Below are positions 26,417 through 35,596 of a stretch of 64,000 nt of DNA, one piece after another (the first letter of the stretch is position 1; every line of letters begins with the position of its first letter). The translations under genes and the position numbers were made by a program. The stretch covers positions 620,001 to 684,000 of the forward strand of contig JBOEGY010000001.1 in NCBI GenBank assembly GCA_050633665.1, given 5' to 3'. The notes under the pieces are model-generated. The model had not been told where the DNA came from. It made no database searches and worked only from the letters and a program-made list of their open reading frames with translations. The DNA comes from JAUIAI01 sp050633665 (lineage in GTDB: Bacteria > Pseudomonadota > Gammaproteobacteria > Burkholderiales > Burkholderiaceae_E).

Positions 26417-27562
26417 ATGATTCATTCTGCTCCTGAGTCTGTTGAGGCATCCGGCGAACGAGGATCCGGCGCTATCCTGAAAATTGGCCGCCGGATCCTG
26501 CTGATCAATGTTTTCGCCTGCGCGGTTATCGCGTTCTTCTTATGGTGGTTTGTTCCCGCGTTTTCGAACTTTCGATTCCTGGATGTTCTGGCGCACTCGG
26601 AAGTCATCGGAATGCTGACTTGCGGATTGATAATACTTTTCCGCCATGTCTTCGAGGGAATTAACAGCTGGTGGCGGTGGCTGCAATTCCTTGTTTACCC
26701 ACTGATTGTCGTGTTTAGTTATGTCGCGGGTACGGCGATAGCCCGCTTCCTGATCGGCGTGCCATTCAGCGCTGAAGAGGTTCTCGGGGGGAGTGGCGCT
26801 CTCGTCTCTTTCGCAACCACTTTGATCGCGGCCGTTCTGGGTACATTGTTCTTCGTGACCCGGGAGAAGCTCAGTCAGTTGAAACTGCGTGCGGCTCAGG
26901 AGGAGCAGCGCGCGGTGACAGCCCAGTTAGCGATGCTGCGAGCTCAAATCGAACCTCATATGCTGTTTAACACGCTGGCCAATCTGCGGGCGTTGATTAC
27001 AGTTGATCCTGATCTTGCGCTGGTCATGCTGGACCGGCTTAACGATTTCTTGCGTGCAACGCTTAATAGTTCCAATCAACTGAGCAATAAGCTTAGCCAG
27101 GAGTTTGGGATCCTGGAGAACTATCTGGAGTTGATGAAGATTCGGCTCGGCGCCAGGCTGACTTATTCGATTGATCTGCCTGCTTCACTCGGGCCTGTAT
27201 CAGTGCCGTCTCTGTTATTGCAACCCGTTGTCGAGAACGCGATCAAGCACGGCATTGAACCGTCAGTAAACGGTGGTCACATTAGTATTGCCGCAGCGTT
27301 GATTAATGACGGAGCCGGCGATGAGTTACGCCTGACTGTCATTGATACCGGCATAGGGATGGCGACCGATTCGCCAGCTGCTAATCTGGCCAGAGATTGT
27401 TCGGTGCCCGACGGTTCGGAGACCGCCAGCGGTGGCTTTGGACTTTACAGTCTGCGCGAGCGACTGGACTTGCGCACTCAGCATAAAGCCCAGGTGTTTG
27501 TCGATTCTCCGCCCGCTCAAATGGCGAGCGGAACACAAGTTGTTATCAGGATTCCACAATGA
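26417..27562 (+). CDS. LytS/YehU-type sensor histidine kinase
   Basis: 381 residues. Four membrane segments lie at about 26-150, then a short coiled linker (155-172) and a His_kinase (PF06580) domain with the phospho-acceptor in IEPHMLFNTL (H181). The ATPase domain has VVENAIKHGIEP (N274) and a GGFGLYSLRERL G-box near 340. There is no large extracellular sensor domain, so the stimulus is probably sensed in or at the membrane. The stop overlaps the regulator start (ATGA). It sits between an oxygenase and a hydrolase gene, so it likely controls this cluster. Confidence 0.92.
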   Translation: MIHSAPESVEASGERGSGAILKIGRRILLINVFACAVIAFFLWWFVPAFSNFRFLDVLAHSEVIGMLTCGLIILFRHVFEGINSWWRWLQFLVYPLIVVFSYVAGTAIARFLIGVPFSAEEVLGGSGALVSFATTLIAAVLGTLFFVTREKLSQLKLRAAQEEQRAVTAQLAMLRAQIEPHMLFNTLANLRALITVDPDLALVMLDRLNDFLRATLNSSNQLSNKLSQEFGILENYLELMKIRLGARLTYSIDLPASLGPVSVPSLLLQPVVENAIKHGIEPSVNGGHISIAAALINDGAGDELRLTVIDTGIGMATDSPAANLARDCSVPDGSETASGGFGLYSLRERLDLRTQHKAQVFVDSPPAQMASGTQVVIRIPQ

Positions 27563-28422
27563 ACAAAACCGCCCAGTTGCCTGCTAATACCGTCGATGCA
27601 CCGATTGCTCTGGTTGCTGACGACGAATTACTGTTGGCCGGTGCGCTGATTAAAGAGCTTGCGAAACTATGGCCGGAACTTATCGTCAGAGATCAGGTCG
27701 CCGATGGACTGACGGCGCTTGACCAACTCACGGCACAAGCGCCTGATGTGGCTTTTTTAGATATCAGAATGCCAGGGCTTACGGGGATTGAAGTGGCCAG
27801 AAAGCTGACCGAGGATTGGGCTGAATCAAAAGCGGCAGCCGCGGGCTCGCTGCCGCCGTTGCTTGTCTTTGTCACCGCTTATGGTGAGTTCGCGCTTGAT
27901 GCGTTTGAGAACGCGGCAGTTGATTATTTGCTCAAACCCGTCACGCCTGCCCGGTTGGAGCTGTGTGTCGAGCGGCTCAAGAATCGACTGGCAGAACGGG
28001 TCCGCCCTCAAGATGCGGATGAGTTCGTCGGGCAGAGCCCGATTGATCAGCTCCGCGAGCAACTACAGAAGCTGACAGCAGGCGCGGCGCCGGGTAGGTC
28101 GCTCAAGACTATTCGCGCTGCTGTAGGCGATACGGTCCGCATGATTCCGATCGATGATGTCTTGCTGCTGGAGGCAGCCGACAAATATGTCATTGTTCAT
28201 ACTGCTGGAGGTGAGGCTTTGATTCGCGAGTCGCTGCGAGATTTGCTCGATCAACTCGATCAGACAGTTTTTCAGCAAGTGCATCGAAGTACGATTGTCA
28301 ACATGACAGCGGTTACCGAGGCGGTCCGGAACCAGCACGGAAAACTGGCGCTACGTATCAAGGGGTTGGAGCAGCAGCCACTGGTGAGTCGCCTCTATAC
28401 CCATTTATTCAAGGCCATGTGA
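27559..28422 (+). CDS. LytTR-family response regulator
   Basis: 287 residues. The receiver domain (about 13-135) has acidic residues D21-D22 and the phospho-acceptor D68 in VAFLDIRMPG, with K of YLLKPV near 129. A 50-residue linker leads to a C-terminal LytTR DNA-binding domain (about 180-285) with IRAAVGDTVRMIPIDDVLLLEA and VHRSTIVN signatures. Such regulators bind direct repeats ahead of target promoters; none was assigned here. Partner of the overlapping kinase. Expected targets, by inference, are the operon itself or its dehalogenase part. Confidence 0.93.
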   Translation: MNKTAQLPANTVDAPIALVADDELLLAGALIKELAKLWPELIVRDQVADGLTALDQLTAQAPDVAFLDIRMPGLTGIEVARKLTEDWAESKAAAAGSLPPLLVFVTAYGEFALDAFENAAVDYLLKPVTPARLELCVERLKNRLAERVRPQDADEFVGQSPIDQLREQLQKLTAGAAPGRSLKTIRAAVGDTVRMIPIDDVLLLEAADKYVIVHTAGGEALIRESLRDLLDQLDQTVFQQVHRSTIVNMTAVTEAVRNQHGKLALRIKGLEQQPLVSRLYTHLFKAM

Positions 28423-28444
28423 TCGGAATCTCTTAAGGATAGTC

Positions 28445-29518
28445 ATGTTAGAAACTTTGGTGTTGGGAGTCCGTGCTGTTGTGGCGGTAGGTTTGTTTTT
28501 GATTGGCGGTGGAGTGGTGCAGGCAATGGAGCCAGAGCACAATGTCGGTATCCGGCAGTTTACTGTGCCGTATTACGGCCTGCCAATTGACGCGGCGATT
28601 TGGTATCCGACTGAGCGCGAGAGCCGCTCCATTGATGCTGTCTCGGTCCTTATTGAAGCGGCGCCGGACGCGCCGATCAAGCCGGGAAAGTACCCTTTGC
28701 TTGTCTTGTCGCACGGGACTGGCGGCATGAAACTAAACCATTATCCGTTTGCTCAGGCTTTTGCAAAAGCGGGATATGTCGTTGTCTCATTGACTCACCC
28801 CGGAGACAACTTTCGTGACCGCAGCATGATTGCCGACCCACGCTATTTTTACGAGCGGCCGCGTCAGATCAGCCGGGTAATCGATTTTGTCCTGGCCAAT
28901 CCGGATTGGGCTGTCATGGTGGATCAGAACCGGATTGCCGCGCTGGGGCATTCCGCTGGCGGGTATGCAGTGGCGGCGATGATTGGTGCGATACCAAATC
29001 TGGACCGCCTGGAAAGTCATTGCCGCAAGACGACGGACGACCCGGCTTGTGATTATGCCGATCCGGCACTGGGAATTCTGGAGCAAGCCGGCCCGGCGTT
29101 GAAACTTCCCGAGCAGGTCAAACCGTCAGGGGATCTGCGCGATGCCCGCATCAAAGCCGCAATTCTGCTTGCACCGCTTGGCGCGGTCGTTGAACCGGGG
29201 TCTCTGGCACGCACGCAGATACCGGTTCGTCTGATTGGCGCTGAACATGATGAAATTCTTGCGCGTCGCTATCATTTCGATTATCTCGCCGCCGAGCTAC
29301 AGGGGCCGCAGGCGGACTCACGGACCAGAGTTTCAATCGCACGGAATGCCGGGCATTTTAGTTTCCTGGCACCGTTTAAACCGGCTTTTATTGAAGCCAC
29401 CCGTTCAACGCTGGGGGCAGTCGTGGTCCCTCGCCCCGGCGTGAACCGGGCCAGCTTGCAACAATCTATCCTGCTGGAGTTGCGTCCCTGGTTACGCGAA
29501 GCCTTGCTGAACCCCTGA
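28445..29518 (+). CDS. Exported alpha/beta hydrolase (dienelactone-hydrolase/PAF-acetylhydrolase-like)
   Basis: 357 residues. A hydrophobic N terminus (about 8-27) reads as a signal peptide with a VVQA-type site. The fold shows an oxyanion segment LSHGTGGMKLNH near 92, the nucleophile elbow GHSAGG near 168, a late acid in GAEHDEILA near 270, and the catalytic His in RNAGHFSF near 302. It resembles predicted dienelactone hydrolases in the style of platelet-activating-factor acetylhydrolase. Substrate is unknown; within this cluster an ester, lactone or aryl ester intermediate is plausible. Begins 22 bp after the regulator gene. Confidence 0.82.
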   Translation: MLETLVLGVRAVVAVGLFLIGGGVVQAMEPEHNVGIRQFTVPYYGLPIDAAIWYPTERESRSIDAVSVLIEAAPDAPIKPGKYPLLVLSHGTGGMKLNHYPFAQAFAKAGYVVVSLTHPGDNFRDRSMIADPRYFYERPRQISRVIDFVLANPDWAVMVDQNRIAALGHSAGGYAVAAMIGAIPNLDRLESHCRKTTDDPACDYADPALGILEQAGPALKLPEQVKPSGDLRDARIKAAILLAPLGAVVEPGSLARTQIPVRLIGAEHDEILARRYHFDYLAAELQGPQADSRTRVSIARNAGHFSFLAPFKPAFIEATRSTLGAVVVPRPGVNRASLQQSILLELRPWLREALLNP

Positions 29519-29578
29519 GCCTGCCAAGCGGCTAAGATAGGGCTCGAATCAAATCAGTTTGAGAGCCGGGAGAGGCAG

Positions 29579-32500
29579 ATGCGTCTGTTTTCATCAAAAG
29601 ACCGTCCGTTCCATTTGGGGAGTTATCCAATGGAACGGCTGGCACGTCAGTCGCAACTTCCGGATTTGTCGCAGATCGCGCCCATGCAGGCGCTTTCTTT
29701 TGAGGGCGCGCACGCGCAGTCAATTGCTCCGGCGATGGCGCGCTACATCAGTATGTTCGATGTTGTCCGAGATGGCCCGGTAACCGGTCGCGGCTCTGAA
29801 ATTCCGACCGATCTGACCGAGCGGGCGGCCCATCTGAAAAGTGCCGGCTATTACTTTGACGCCACTCTGGCCGGCATTTGTTCGATTCCGGATCAGGCCC
29901 GGCTGGACTCTCCAATTCGTAACGCGGCAGTCAAAACCCTCGCCGCCGAACTGGAACTCGGGCAAATCAAAACGTTCGCCGCCGGCATGGATATGATATT
30001 TGCCGACGTTCTGGAATCGGCGCGGACCGAACATGGATCGATTGCCCATCACACTCATGCTCTAGTCTACCTGGTGGAGTACACCCGCGACCCAGGTGTC
30101 GATGAACCCGGCTGCGACTGGATCCACGGTACGCAGGCGCAGCGCGCTGCGTTGCTGGCGGCGCAAACCGGAGTGGTGATCAGCTCGTATCTGCGCATGC
30201 TCGGCTTTGAGGCGCGTTCCCACACCGAAACCTGTAGCGAAGTTGATCTATCCCGGCTGGCTGTCGCCAGTGGTCTTGCGAACATCAGCGAACAAGGCAT
30301 TTCCAATCCGTTTCTTGGCTGTCGATTCGGGTTGGCGGCCGTCACAACAACACTGGAATTGGCGACCGATCAACCGCTTGATGAGTCTTGCAGTGACCAA
30401 CGTTTACCGGGTGGCTTGTCCTGGCTGACTGGCAAGGGGACAGGCAAGAGCGAATTCAATCGTGATCCGTTTGCAAAACGAGAATTTCGGATGGGTGCTT
30501 TCCCGTTCGAGAAACTCAATCGACAGGAAAAGCCCACGACCTTCATCGACGACGAACGAGTGCCGCGGTTCCCCAAGCGGGCCGATTTTTTTGCAAGAGT
30601 GTTATGTGGTGACATGGGCAAGTCAGTGCAGGATCAGGCGCGCAACGCCCACTATGTGATGAAGAGTCCTATCGGGGCCTGCGCGCGGCGAGCCCTGGGC
30701 GCATTGCTGTTGTTGCAGTTTGGTCCGGCCCGTGGCCCGGTTCATGAAAGCACGGGCGATCCGGCGCGCAACGCCGACAATCTCAAGGCCGCCTCTTACT
30801 ACCTTACGACTGACGCGGTTGGTTTGTGCAAAATTCCGCAGTGGGCTTACTACTCGCATGATGCGGGCGGCAATGAGATGCCGGCCTACCATCTCAACGC
30901 GGTCAACATGTTGCTCGATCAAGGCCACGAGACCATGGAAGGCTGCAGCGGAGATGACTGGATCTCGGTTGCCCAGAGCATGCGCGCCTATCTCAGATTT
31001 TCAATGTTGGGTGGTGTGATCGGGGAACAGGTCAGACGCCTGGGATATTCCGCAAGAGTTCACACGGTGATTGACGGCGATTTACTGCAACCGCCGTTGT
31101 TGCTGCTATCCGGACTGGGTGAAGTAAGCCGGATTGGTGAAGTGATTCTCAATCCCTATCTCGGTCCGCGCCTGAAGTCGGGCACGGTCAGCACCGATAT
31201 GCCGATGGCTTATGACAAGCCGATCAACTTCGGCCTGCAGAATTTCTGTTCCAACTGCAACAAGTGCGCCCGCGAGTGCCCATCCGGTGCTATTTCTGCC
31301 GGGCCAAAGCTGATGTACAACGGCTACGAGATCTGGAAATCAGATGCTGAAAAATGCGCCCGGTACCGGATTACCAATTCGGGTGGCGGTATGTGTGGTC
31401 GTTGCATGAAGACATGCCCGTGGAATCTTGAAGGTTTGTTTGCCGAATCCGGATTTCGCTGGCTCGCGATGAATATGCCGTCGCGGGCCCGCTGGCTGGC
31501 CGAGCTCGATGACAAACTTGGCCGCGGCTCGATCAATCCCCTGAAAAAATGGTGGTGGGATATTGAGCTGGATCGCGATACCCATCGTTATGTCAAGGCC
31601 GCACAAACCCATACCCGGGGGTTGAATAGAACCTTGCAGCTAAAGTACGAGGAGCAGACGCTCGCAGTTTATCCCGCCGATAAAATGCCGCCGCCTTATC
31701 CGGTTGCTTATCCAGTCAATCGGGAAGAGGGAATTGAACGATATCGGGCGTTGCTGACCCCTGCTGAGCATAAGCGACGAATCGCGGCAGGCGACACCCA
31801 ATCACTGGTGCCGCAATTCAGAATGCCACCCGGTGAGCCGCCGGTCTTTCCGGTGATTTTGCATCGTCGCAAGGAGGTTGCTACCGATATTGTCCGTTAT
31901 GAGTTTGTGGCGGAAGACAAACAGGAGTTGCCAGCGTTTACCGCCGGCGCCCACATTGATGTGGTAATCGCGCCTGAATATCAGCGGGCGTACAGTCTGG
32001 CTTCTGACCCGGCAGACCGGTCCAGTTATGTGCTGGGCGTTCTGAAGGAAGCACAGGGGCGGGGCGGCTCACAACTGATGCATCGAGCGTTTCGCGAAGG
32101 CAAGCGCGTGCTGGTTTCTCGCCCGATCAATCACTTCGAGTTGGACGAACAGGCCAGCCGGACGTTTCTGTTTGCAGGTGGAATTGGCGTGACGCCGTTG
32201 TTGACGATGGCTCATCGTCTGCACGCACTCAACAAGCCTTTTGAACTTCACTACAGCGCGGCAAGTCGGGATCGCGCGGCTTTTCTCGCGGAGATTGAAT
32301 CGGCGCCGTGGTCAGCCAACGCAAGATTCTATTTCAGTGCGGAAGGGTCTCGCGCCGCGATTGATTCACTGGTGCCAGGCTGGCAACAAGGATGGCATCT
32401 CTACACCTGTGGCGCGCCCCGGTTTATGGATGCTGTGCTGCAGGCGGGCGTTAAGAGCGGTTGGCCGGAGCAAGCCTTACATCGTGAGTATTTTGCGACA

Positions 32501-32800
32501 CCAGAGCAGCCCGAGTTTAAGAATTATCCGTTTCGTCTTCAGTTAAGAAAGCGTGGCATCACACTCGATGTGCCTGCTGATAAAGCCGCGACTGACGTCT
32601 TGATGGAGGCCGGCGTTCCAATTGAAATGAAATGCTCTGACGGAATCTGCGGCGTGTGTTCGGCCGGCTATGATCCGAGCGCCTCAGATCCGATTGAACA
32701 CCGGGACTACGTCTTGAGCCATAAGGAAAGAGAGCAGCGGGTGATCCTGTGCTCGTCCCGGTCCGCTGTTGCTGATGGTGTCATGGTGATCGAGCTTTGA
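29579..32800 (+). CDS. Self-sufficient corrinoid reductive dehalogenase fused to flavin/[2Fe-2S] reductase
   Basis: 1073 residues in three parts. Residues ~75-270 are a degenerate copy of the dehalogenase fold without iron-sulfur cysteines. Residues ~395-625 are the active-type RdhA domain, with C557xxC560xxC563xxxC567P and a second cluster set C593, C606, C609, C613. Residues ~755-1073 form an oxygenase-reductase module: RAYSL (803-807) flavin loop, GGIGVTP (867-873) nucleotide site, and plant-type [2Fe-2S] ligands C1019, C1024, C1027, C1058. There is no Tat signal and no RdhB anchor gene, so it should be a soluble NAD(P)H-driven enzyme like the catabolic BhbA / Nitratireductor RdhA class acting on halophenols. 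Y424/Y425 lie where a catalytic Tyr is expected. Substrate is inferred only. Confidence 0.88.
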   Translation: MRLFSSKDRPFHLGSYPMERLARQSQLPDLSQIAPMQALSFEGAHAQSIAPAMARYISMFDVVRDGPVTGRGSEIPTDLTERAAHLKSAGYYFDATLAGICSIPDQARLDSPIRNAAVKTLAAELELGQIKTFAAGMDMIFADVLESARTEHGSIAHHTHALVYLVEYTRDPGVDEPGCDWIHGTQAQRAALLAAQTGVVISSYLRMLGFEARSHTETCSEVDLSRLAVASGLANISEQGISNPFLGCRFGLAAVTTTLELATDQPLDESCSDQRLPGGLSWLTGKGTGKSEFNRDPFAKREFRMGAFPFEKLNRQEKPTTFIDDERVPRFPKRADFFARVLCGDMGKSVQDQARNAHYVMKSPIGACARRALGALLLLQFGPARGPVHESTGDPARNADNLKAASYYLTTDAVGLCKIPQWAYYSHDAGGNEMPAYHLNAVNMLLDQGHETMEGCSGDDWISVAQSMRAYLRFSMLGGVIGEQVRRLGYSARVHTVIDGDLLQPPLLLLSGLGEVSRIGEVILNPYLGPRLKSGTVSTDMPMAYDKPINFGLQNFCSNCNKCARECPSGAISAGPKLMYNGYEIWKSDAEKCARYRITNSGGGMCGRCMKTCPWNLEGLFAESGFRWLAMNMPSRARWLAELDDKLGRGSINPLKKWWWDIELDRDTHRYVKAAQTHTRGLNRTLQLKYEEQTLAVYPADKMPPPYPVAYPVNREEGIERYRALLTPAEHKRRIAAGDTQSLVPQFRMPPGEPPVFPVILHRRKEVATDIVRYEFVAEDKQELPAFTAGAHIDVVIAPEYQRAYSLASDPADRSSYVLGVLKEAQGRGGSQLMHRAFREGKRVLVSRPINHFELDEQASRTFLFAGGIGVTPLLTMAHRLHALNKPFELHYSAASRDRAAFLAEIESAPWSANARFYFSAEGSRAAIDSLVPGWQQGWHLYTCGAPRFMDAVLQAGVKSGWPEQALHREYFATPEQPEFKNYPFRLQLRKRGITLDVPADKAATDVLMEAGVPIEMKCSDGICGVCSAGYDPSASDPIEHRDYVLSHKEREQRVILCSSRSAVADGVMVIEL

Positions 32801-33969
32801 AGGAAAAACTGGTGGTCATGCCGGCAATCGTGCTGGCTCAATTGGCGGGTACGTCATTGTGGTTCGGTGCGAACGCGGTATTGGGAGACCTGCAATCCGA
32901 GCTGATGTTGTCGCCAGCCCAGGTCGCTGCGCTACTTTCGGCGGTTAACGCCGGTTTTATCGTCGGAACGCTCTGCTATGCCTTGCTGATGATCGCCGAT
33001 CGGTTTTCGCCAAGACTGGTTTTCGTGGTCAGCGCGATATTGGCTGCTGCCGTTAACCTGCTTGCCCTGATACCGGATCTCGGCGTCTATGGATTGTTAG
33101 TCAGCCGCCTGGGCGTCGGTTTTTTTCTGGCCGGCATTTATCCGGTCGGTATGAAAATCGCCGCGTCTTGGGCGCGCGGTGGTCTGGGCTCCGTGTTGGG
33201 TTTTCTGGTCGCGGCGTTAGTGCTGGGGACTTCCATGCCACACGCGGTCGCCGCTTACGGCGCCCACTTGCCGTGGCGGGAAACTTTGATCACCTTGTCT
33301 GTGATTGCCCTGATCGGCGGCGCCATCATTGCGTTGCTGGTCCCCGACGGGCCTTATCTGAAACGATCGGGTCCGGTAAAACTAAACGTGTTATCTGCTA
33401 TCTGGTCTGATCCGAAAGTACGGGCTTCTGCGTTCGGGTATTTCGGTCATATGTTTGAGCTGTACGCATTGTATGCCGCGGTACCGCTGATTATCGGCAC
33501 CTACCTGCATACCAGTATGACGCCCGGTGTCTCCCTGTTAAGCGCTATCACGATTGCAGTTGGTGCTCTGGGCTGCGCCATCGGCGGCATGTTGGCTCTG
33601 AAATTCGGTAGTGCCCGGGTGGCCTTCATTCAACTTTTGATCAGCGGGTTCTGTTGTTTGCTGACACCGTTTGCCTTTGACGCACCCTGGTGGTTGTTCG
33701 GTCTGTGGCTGCTGGTCTGGGGCGTCACGGTCAGTGGTGATTCCCCTCAGTTCAGTGCCTTAACCGCAGCCAATAGTCCGCCCGATGCGGTCGGCAGCAT
33801 TCTGGCGCTGGTGAACAGTATTGGCTTTGCGATAAGCGTGATGTCGATTGCTGCAACCAGTTGGGCAATGAGTCTATATGGCCCGCAGTGGGTTCTGCCG
33901 GTTTTGGCCGCCGGGCCGATCCTCGGCCTTGTCTCAATGCGCCGATTGTTGCGATCAGGTGTTAACTGA
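32797..33969 (+). CDS. MFS transporter
   Basis: 390 residues if TTG 32797, overlapping the dehalogenase TGA, is the start; GTG 32812 (AAGGAA six bases upstream) and ATG 32818 are good alternatives, and all keep the first membrane helix. About 12 membrane segments; GxLxxxR-like loops are visible, for example DRFSPRLVF near 68. The cyanate/nitrate-like MFS subgroup is suggested by AGTSLWFGANAV at the N terminus. Direct coupling to the dehalogenase suggests that it moves the halogenated substrate or product across the inner membrane. The 3' end overlaps the convergent DnaJ-domain gene by 8 bp. Confidence 0.87.
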   Translation: MKEKLVVMPAIVLAQLAGTSLWFGANAVLGDLQSELMLSPAQVAALLSAVNAGFIVGTLCYALLMIADRFSPRLVFVVSAILAAAVNLLALIPDLGVYGLLVSRLGVGFFLAGIYPVGMKIAASWARGGLGSVLGFLVAALVLGTSMPHAVAAYGAHLPWRETLITLSVIALIGGAIIALLVPDGPYLKRSGPVKLNVLSAIWSDPKVRASAFGYFGHMFELYALYAAVPLIIGTYLHTSMTPGVSLLSAITIAVGALGCAIGGMLALKFGSARVAFIQLLISGFCCLLTPFAFDAPWWLFGLWLLVWGVTVSGDSPQFSALTAANSPPDAVGSILALVNSIGFAISVMSIAATSWAMSLYGPQWVLPVLAAGPILGLVSMRRLLRSGVN

Positions 33970-34546
33970 AAATTCGCGAAACGCTATGCCTGAGCTTTTC
34001 CCAGAGCGTGTTTTGGTGAGGATGCCATGAGCCCTCAGCCTGGGACGGGCGCAATGTCGATCTGGACGAGTCTGCAAATTCCATCCGCATCGACATCTGG
34101 TCGTGCCGTGCCTGCCAGGCAATCTCCCAGGCGGTTTCATAAGCGCAGTCCGCCTCAATCAGTTTGCCGGCCACTTCTGATGCGGACAAGCCGTCAGAGG
34201 CCAGGGTGGCTGCCGTTTTGTGAAACCCCTGCAGGGAGGGGTCAATCTCACGAGCCTGGTCCTCTGCTTTTTTCTCTGAGGCATACCAGGGCCTGAAGGT
34301 ATGGCCTATGCCAAGCGCTGTATCAAGGGCCAGGCGTTGTTCCGGGTCTCGCAACGCCTTGTAGGCTGTCGTGAGTTCGCGAAACAGCTTGGCGGCTTTC
34401 GGATCATTATGGTTGTGATCCGGATGGCAGATCTTGACTGCGCGTCGGTAGGCCAGGCGAATCTGATCCGGGGTTGCGGTCCGGGGAACGCCAAGCGTCT
34501 GATAGTGATCGTCACTTGGGGCTAGCGGTTCGGCCAGTTTATCCAT
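33962..34546 (-). CDS. DnaJ-domain protein
   Basis: 194 residues. An N-terminal J domain (about 12-75) has the essential H41-P42-D43 tripeptide and flanking YQTLGV and YKALRDPEQR helices. The remaining ~115 residues are helical, contain no zinc-finger or CTD of classical DnaJ, and are not recognised. It is probably a specialised DnaK co-chaperone. The 3' end overlaps the MFS gene on the other strand by 8 bp. It precedes the TagA-type gene on the minus strand in window coordinates (that gene lies upstream of it), with 75 bp between them. Confidence 0.85.
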   Translation of the reverse strand: MDKLAEPLAPSDDHYQTLGVPRTATPDQIRLAYRRAVKICHPDHNHNDPKAAKLFRELTTAYKALRDPEQRLALDTALGIGHTFRPWYASEKKAEDQAREIDPSLQGFHKTAATLASDGLSASEVAGKLIEADCAYETAWEIAWQARHDQMSMRMEFADSSRSTLRPSQAEGSWHPHQNTLWEKLRHSVSRIFS

Positions 34547-34621
34547 AATTCTTTGCCAGTTAAGTCTTCGCAGGCGCTAACCCGGCTTGTTGTCGAAACA
34601 GGGCTTTGACAGCTTAGCGTA

Positions 34622-35596
34622 TTAGTCTGACTTGTTCGGGCTTTGGTCTTGCTGTGCACCCTTGGTTAACAATTGTCTTGCAGCGCCGACAATAAATGCA
34701 GTGTTCGTTGTGAGGTACCGTCGCCAGAGTCTGCCCGGTTCGGAAACCAGGCGATAAAACCACTCCAGGCCGATGTCTTGCATCCAGCGCGGGGCTCTGC
34801 GGATGGTGCCGGCATGGTAGTCAAAAGCGGCGCCAACCCCGATCATCACTGCCTGGATTCGGCCACGGTGCGCGGCCATCCATTTTTCCTGTTTGGGGCA
34901 ACCCAGGCTGACAAAGACGACTTGCGCACCACTCTGATTTATCTGGCGCACGATGTCCTCGTCCTCTTCATCGGATAATTCGCGAAACGGTGGGGCGATC
35001 GAGCCGGCAAGACTGAGACCGGGCAGACGGGCCGTCAGGACATCGGTCAGTCGGTCCAGGGTGGCCGGGCGGTTCCCGTAAAAGAAGACTTTTTGACCGG
35101 TCTGGGCAGCTCTTTCGCAAAATAACAGCATCAGGTCCGGGCCGTTGATTCGCTTCTGATCGGGGTAACCGAGCCGCCGGATTGTCCAGGCGACGGGCGT
35201 GCCATCGGCGGTGGACATATCTGATTGCAAAACAGCTTGCCGGAATTCGGTATCTTCCTTGGCGGTAATGACCGAATGGGCGTTGCAGATCGATACAACT
35301 CGCGATTCAGATTGGTGCGCCCATCCCTCAATTCGGGTTAGTGCTTCGTCCCAGTCGAGCACGTCAATCGGGAGTCCCTGGACGCAAACCTGGGTTCGCG
35401 CCGCCTGATTGTTTTGCGAATGGCTTTCGTTCACGGGTTCACGCGGCTGTGCAGGCTCGGGCGACGGCACGCTGGCACTGGTATTGGTGTTAGCGGCATG
35501 CGGGGTTTCAACGGTTTCAGCTTGCGTCACAGGCGTCTGGGGAAAGTCGGTCACAGGATCACTGAACCTGAAATTGTACGGTGCCAGCCATGGCAA
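34622..35596 (-). CDS. WecG/TagA/CpsF-family glycosyltransferase (GT26)
   Basis: 324 residues. The catalytic domain begins near residue 70 (VQGLPIDVLDWDEAL) and contains the family motifs STADGTPVAW near 128, FFYGNRP near 170 and SLGCPKQEKWM near 230. Family members transfer ManNAc(A) or related sugars onto a lipid-linked first sugar. The first ~70 residues are Pro/Ser/Thr/Gln-rich and likely disordered; no clear SD supports ATG 35596, so a shorter start (GTG codons near residues 22-55) is possible. Divergent from gmd. Confidence 0.87.
   Translation of the reverse strand: MPWLAPYNFRFSDPVTDFPQTPVTQAETVETPHAANTNTSASVPSPEPAQPREPVNESHSQNNQAARTQVCVQGLPIDVLDWDEALTRIEGWAHQSESRVVSICNAHSVITAKEDTEFRQAVLQSDMSTADGTPVAWTIRRLGYPDQKRINGPDLMLLFCERAAQTGQKVFFYGNRPATLDRLTDVLTARLPGLSLAGSIAPPFRELSDEEDEDIVRQINQSGAQVVFVSLGCPKQEKWMAAHRGRIQAVMIGVGAAFDYHAGTIRRAPRWMQDIGLEWFYRLVSEPGRLWRRYLTTNTAFIVGAARQLLTKGAQQDQSPNKSD

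Noticed and set aside
29519..29578. Promoter directly before the dehalogenase gene (TTGCTG/TAAGAT)
   Set aside because: Spacing of about 23 bp between the hexamers is too long for sigma-70.
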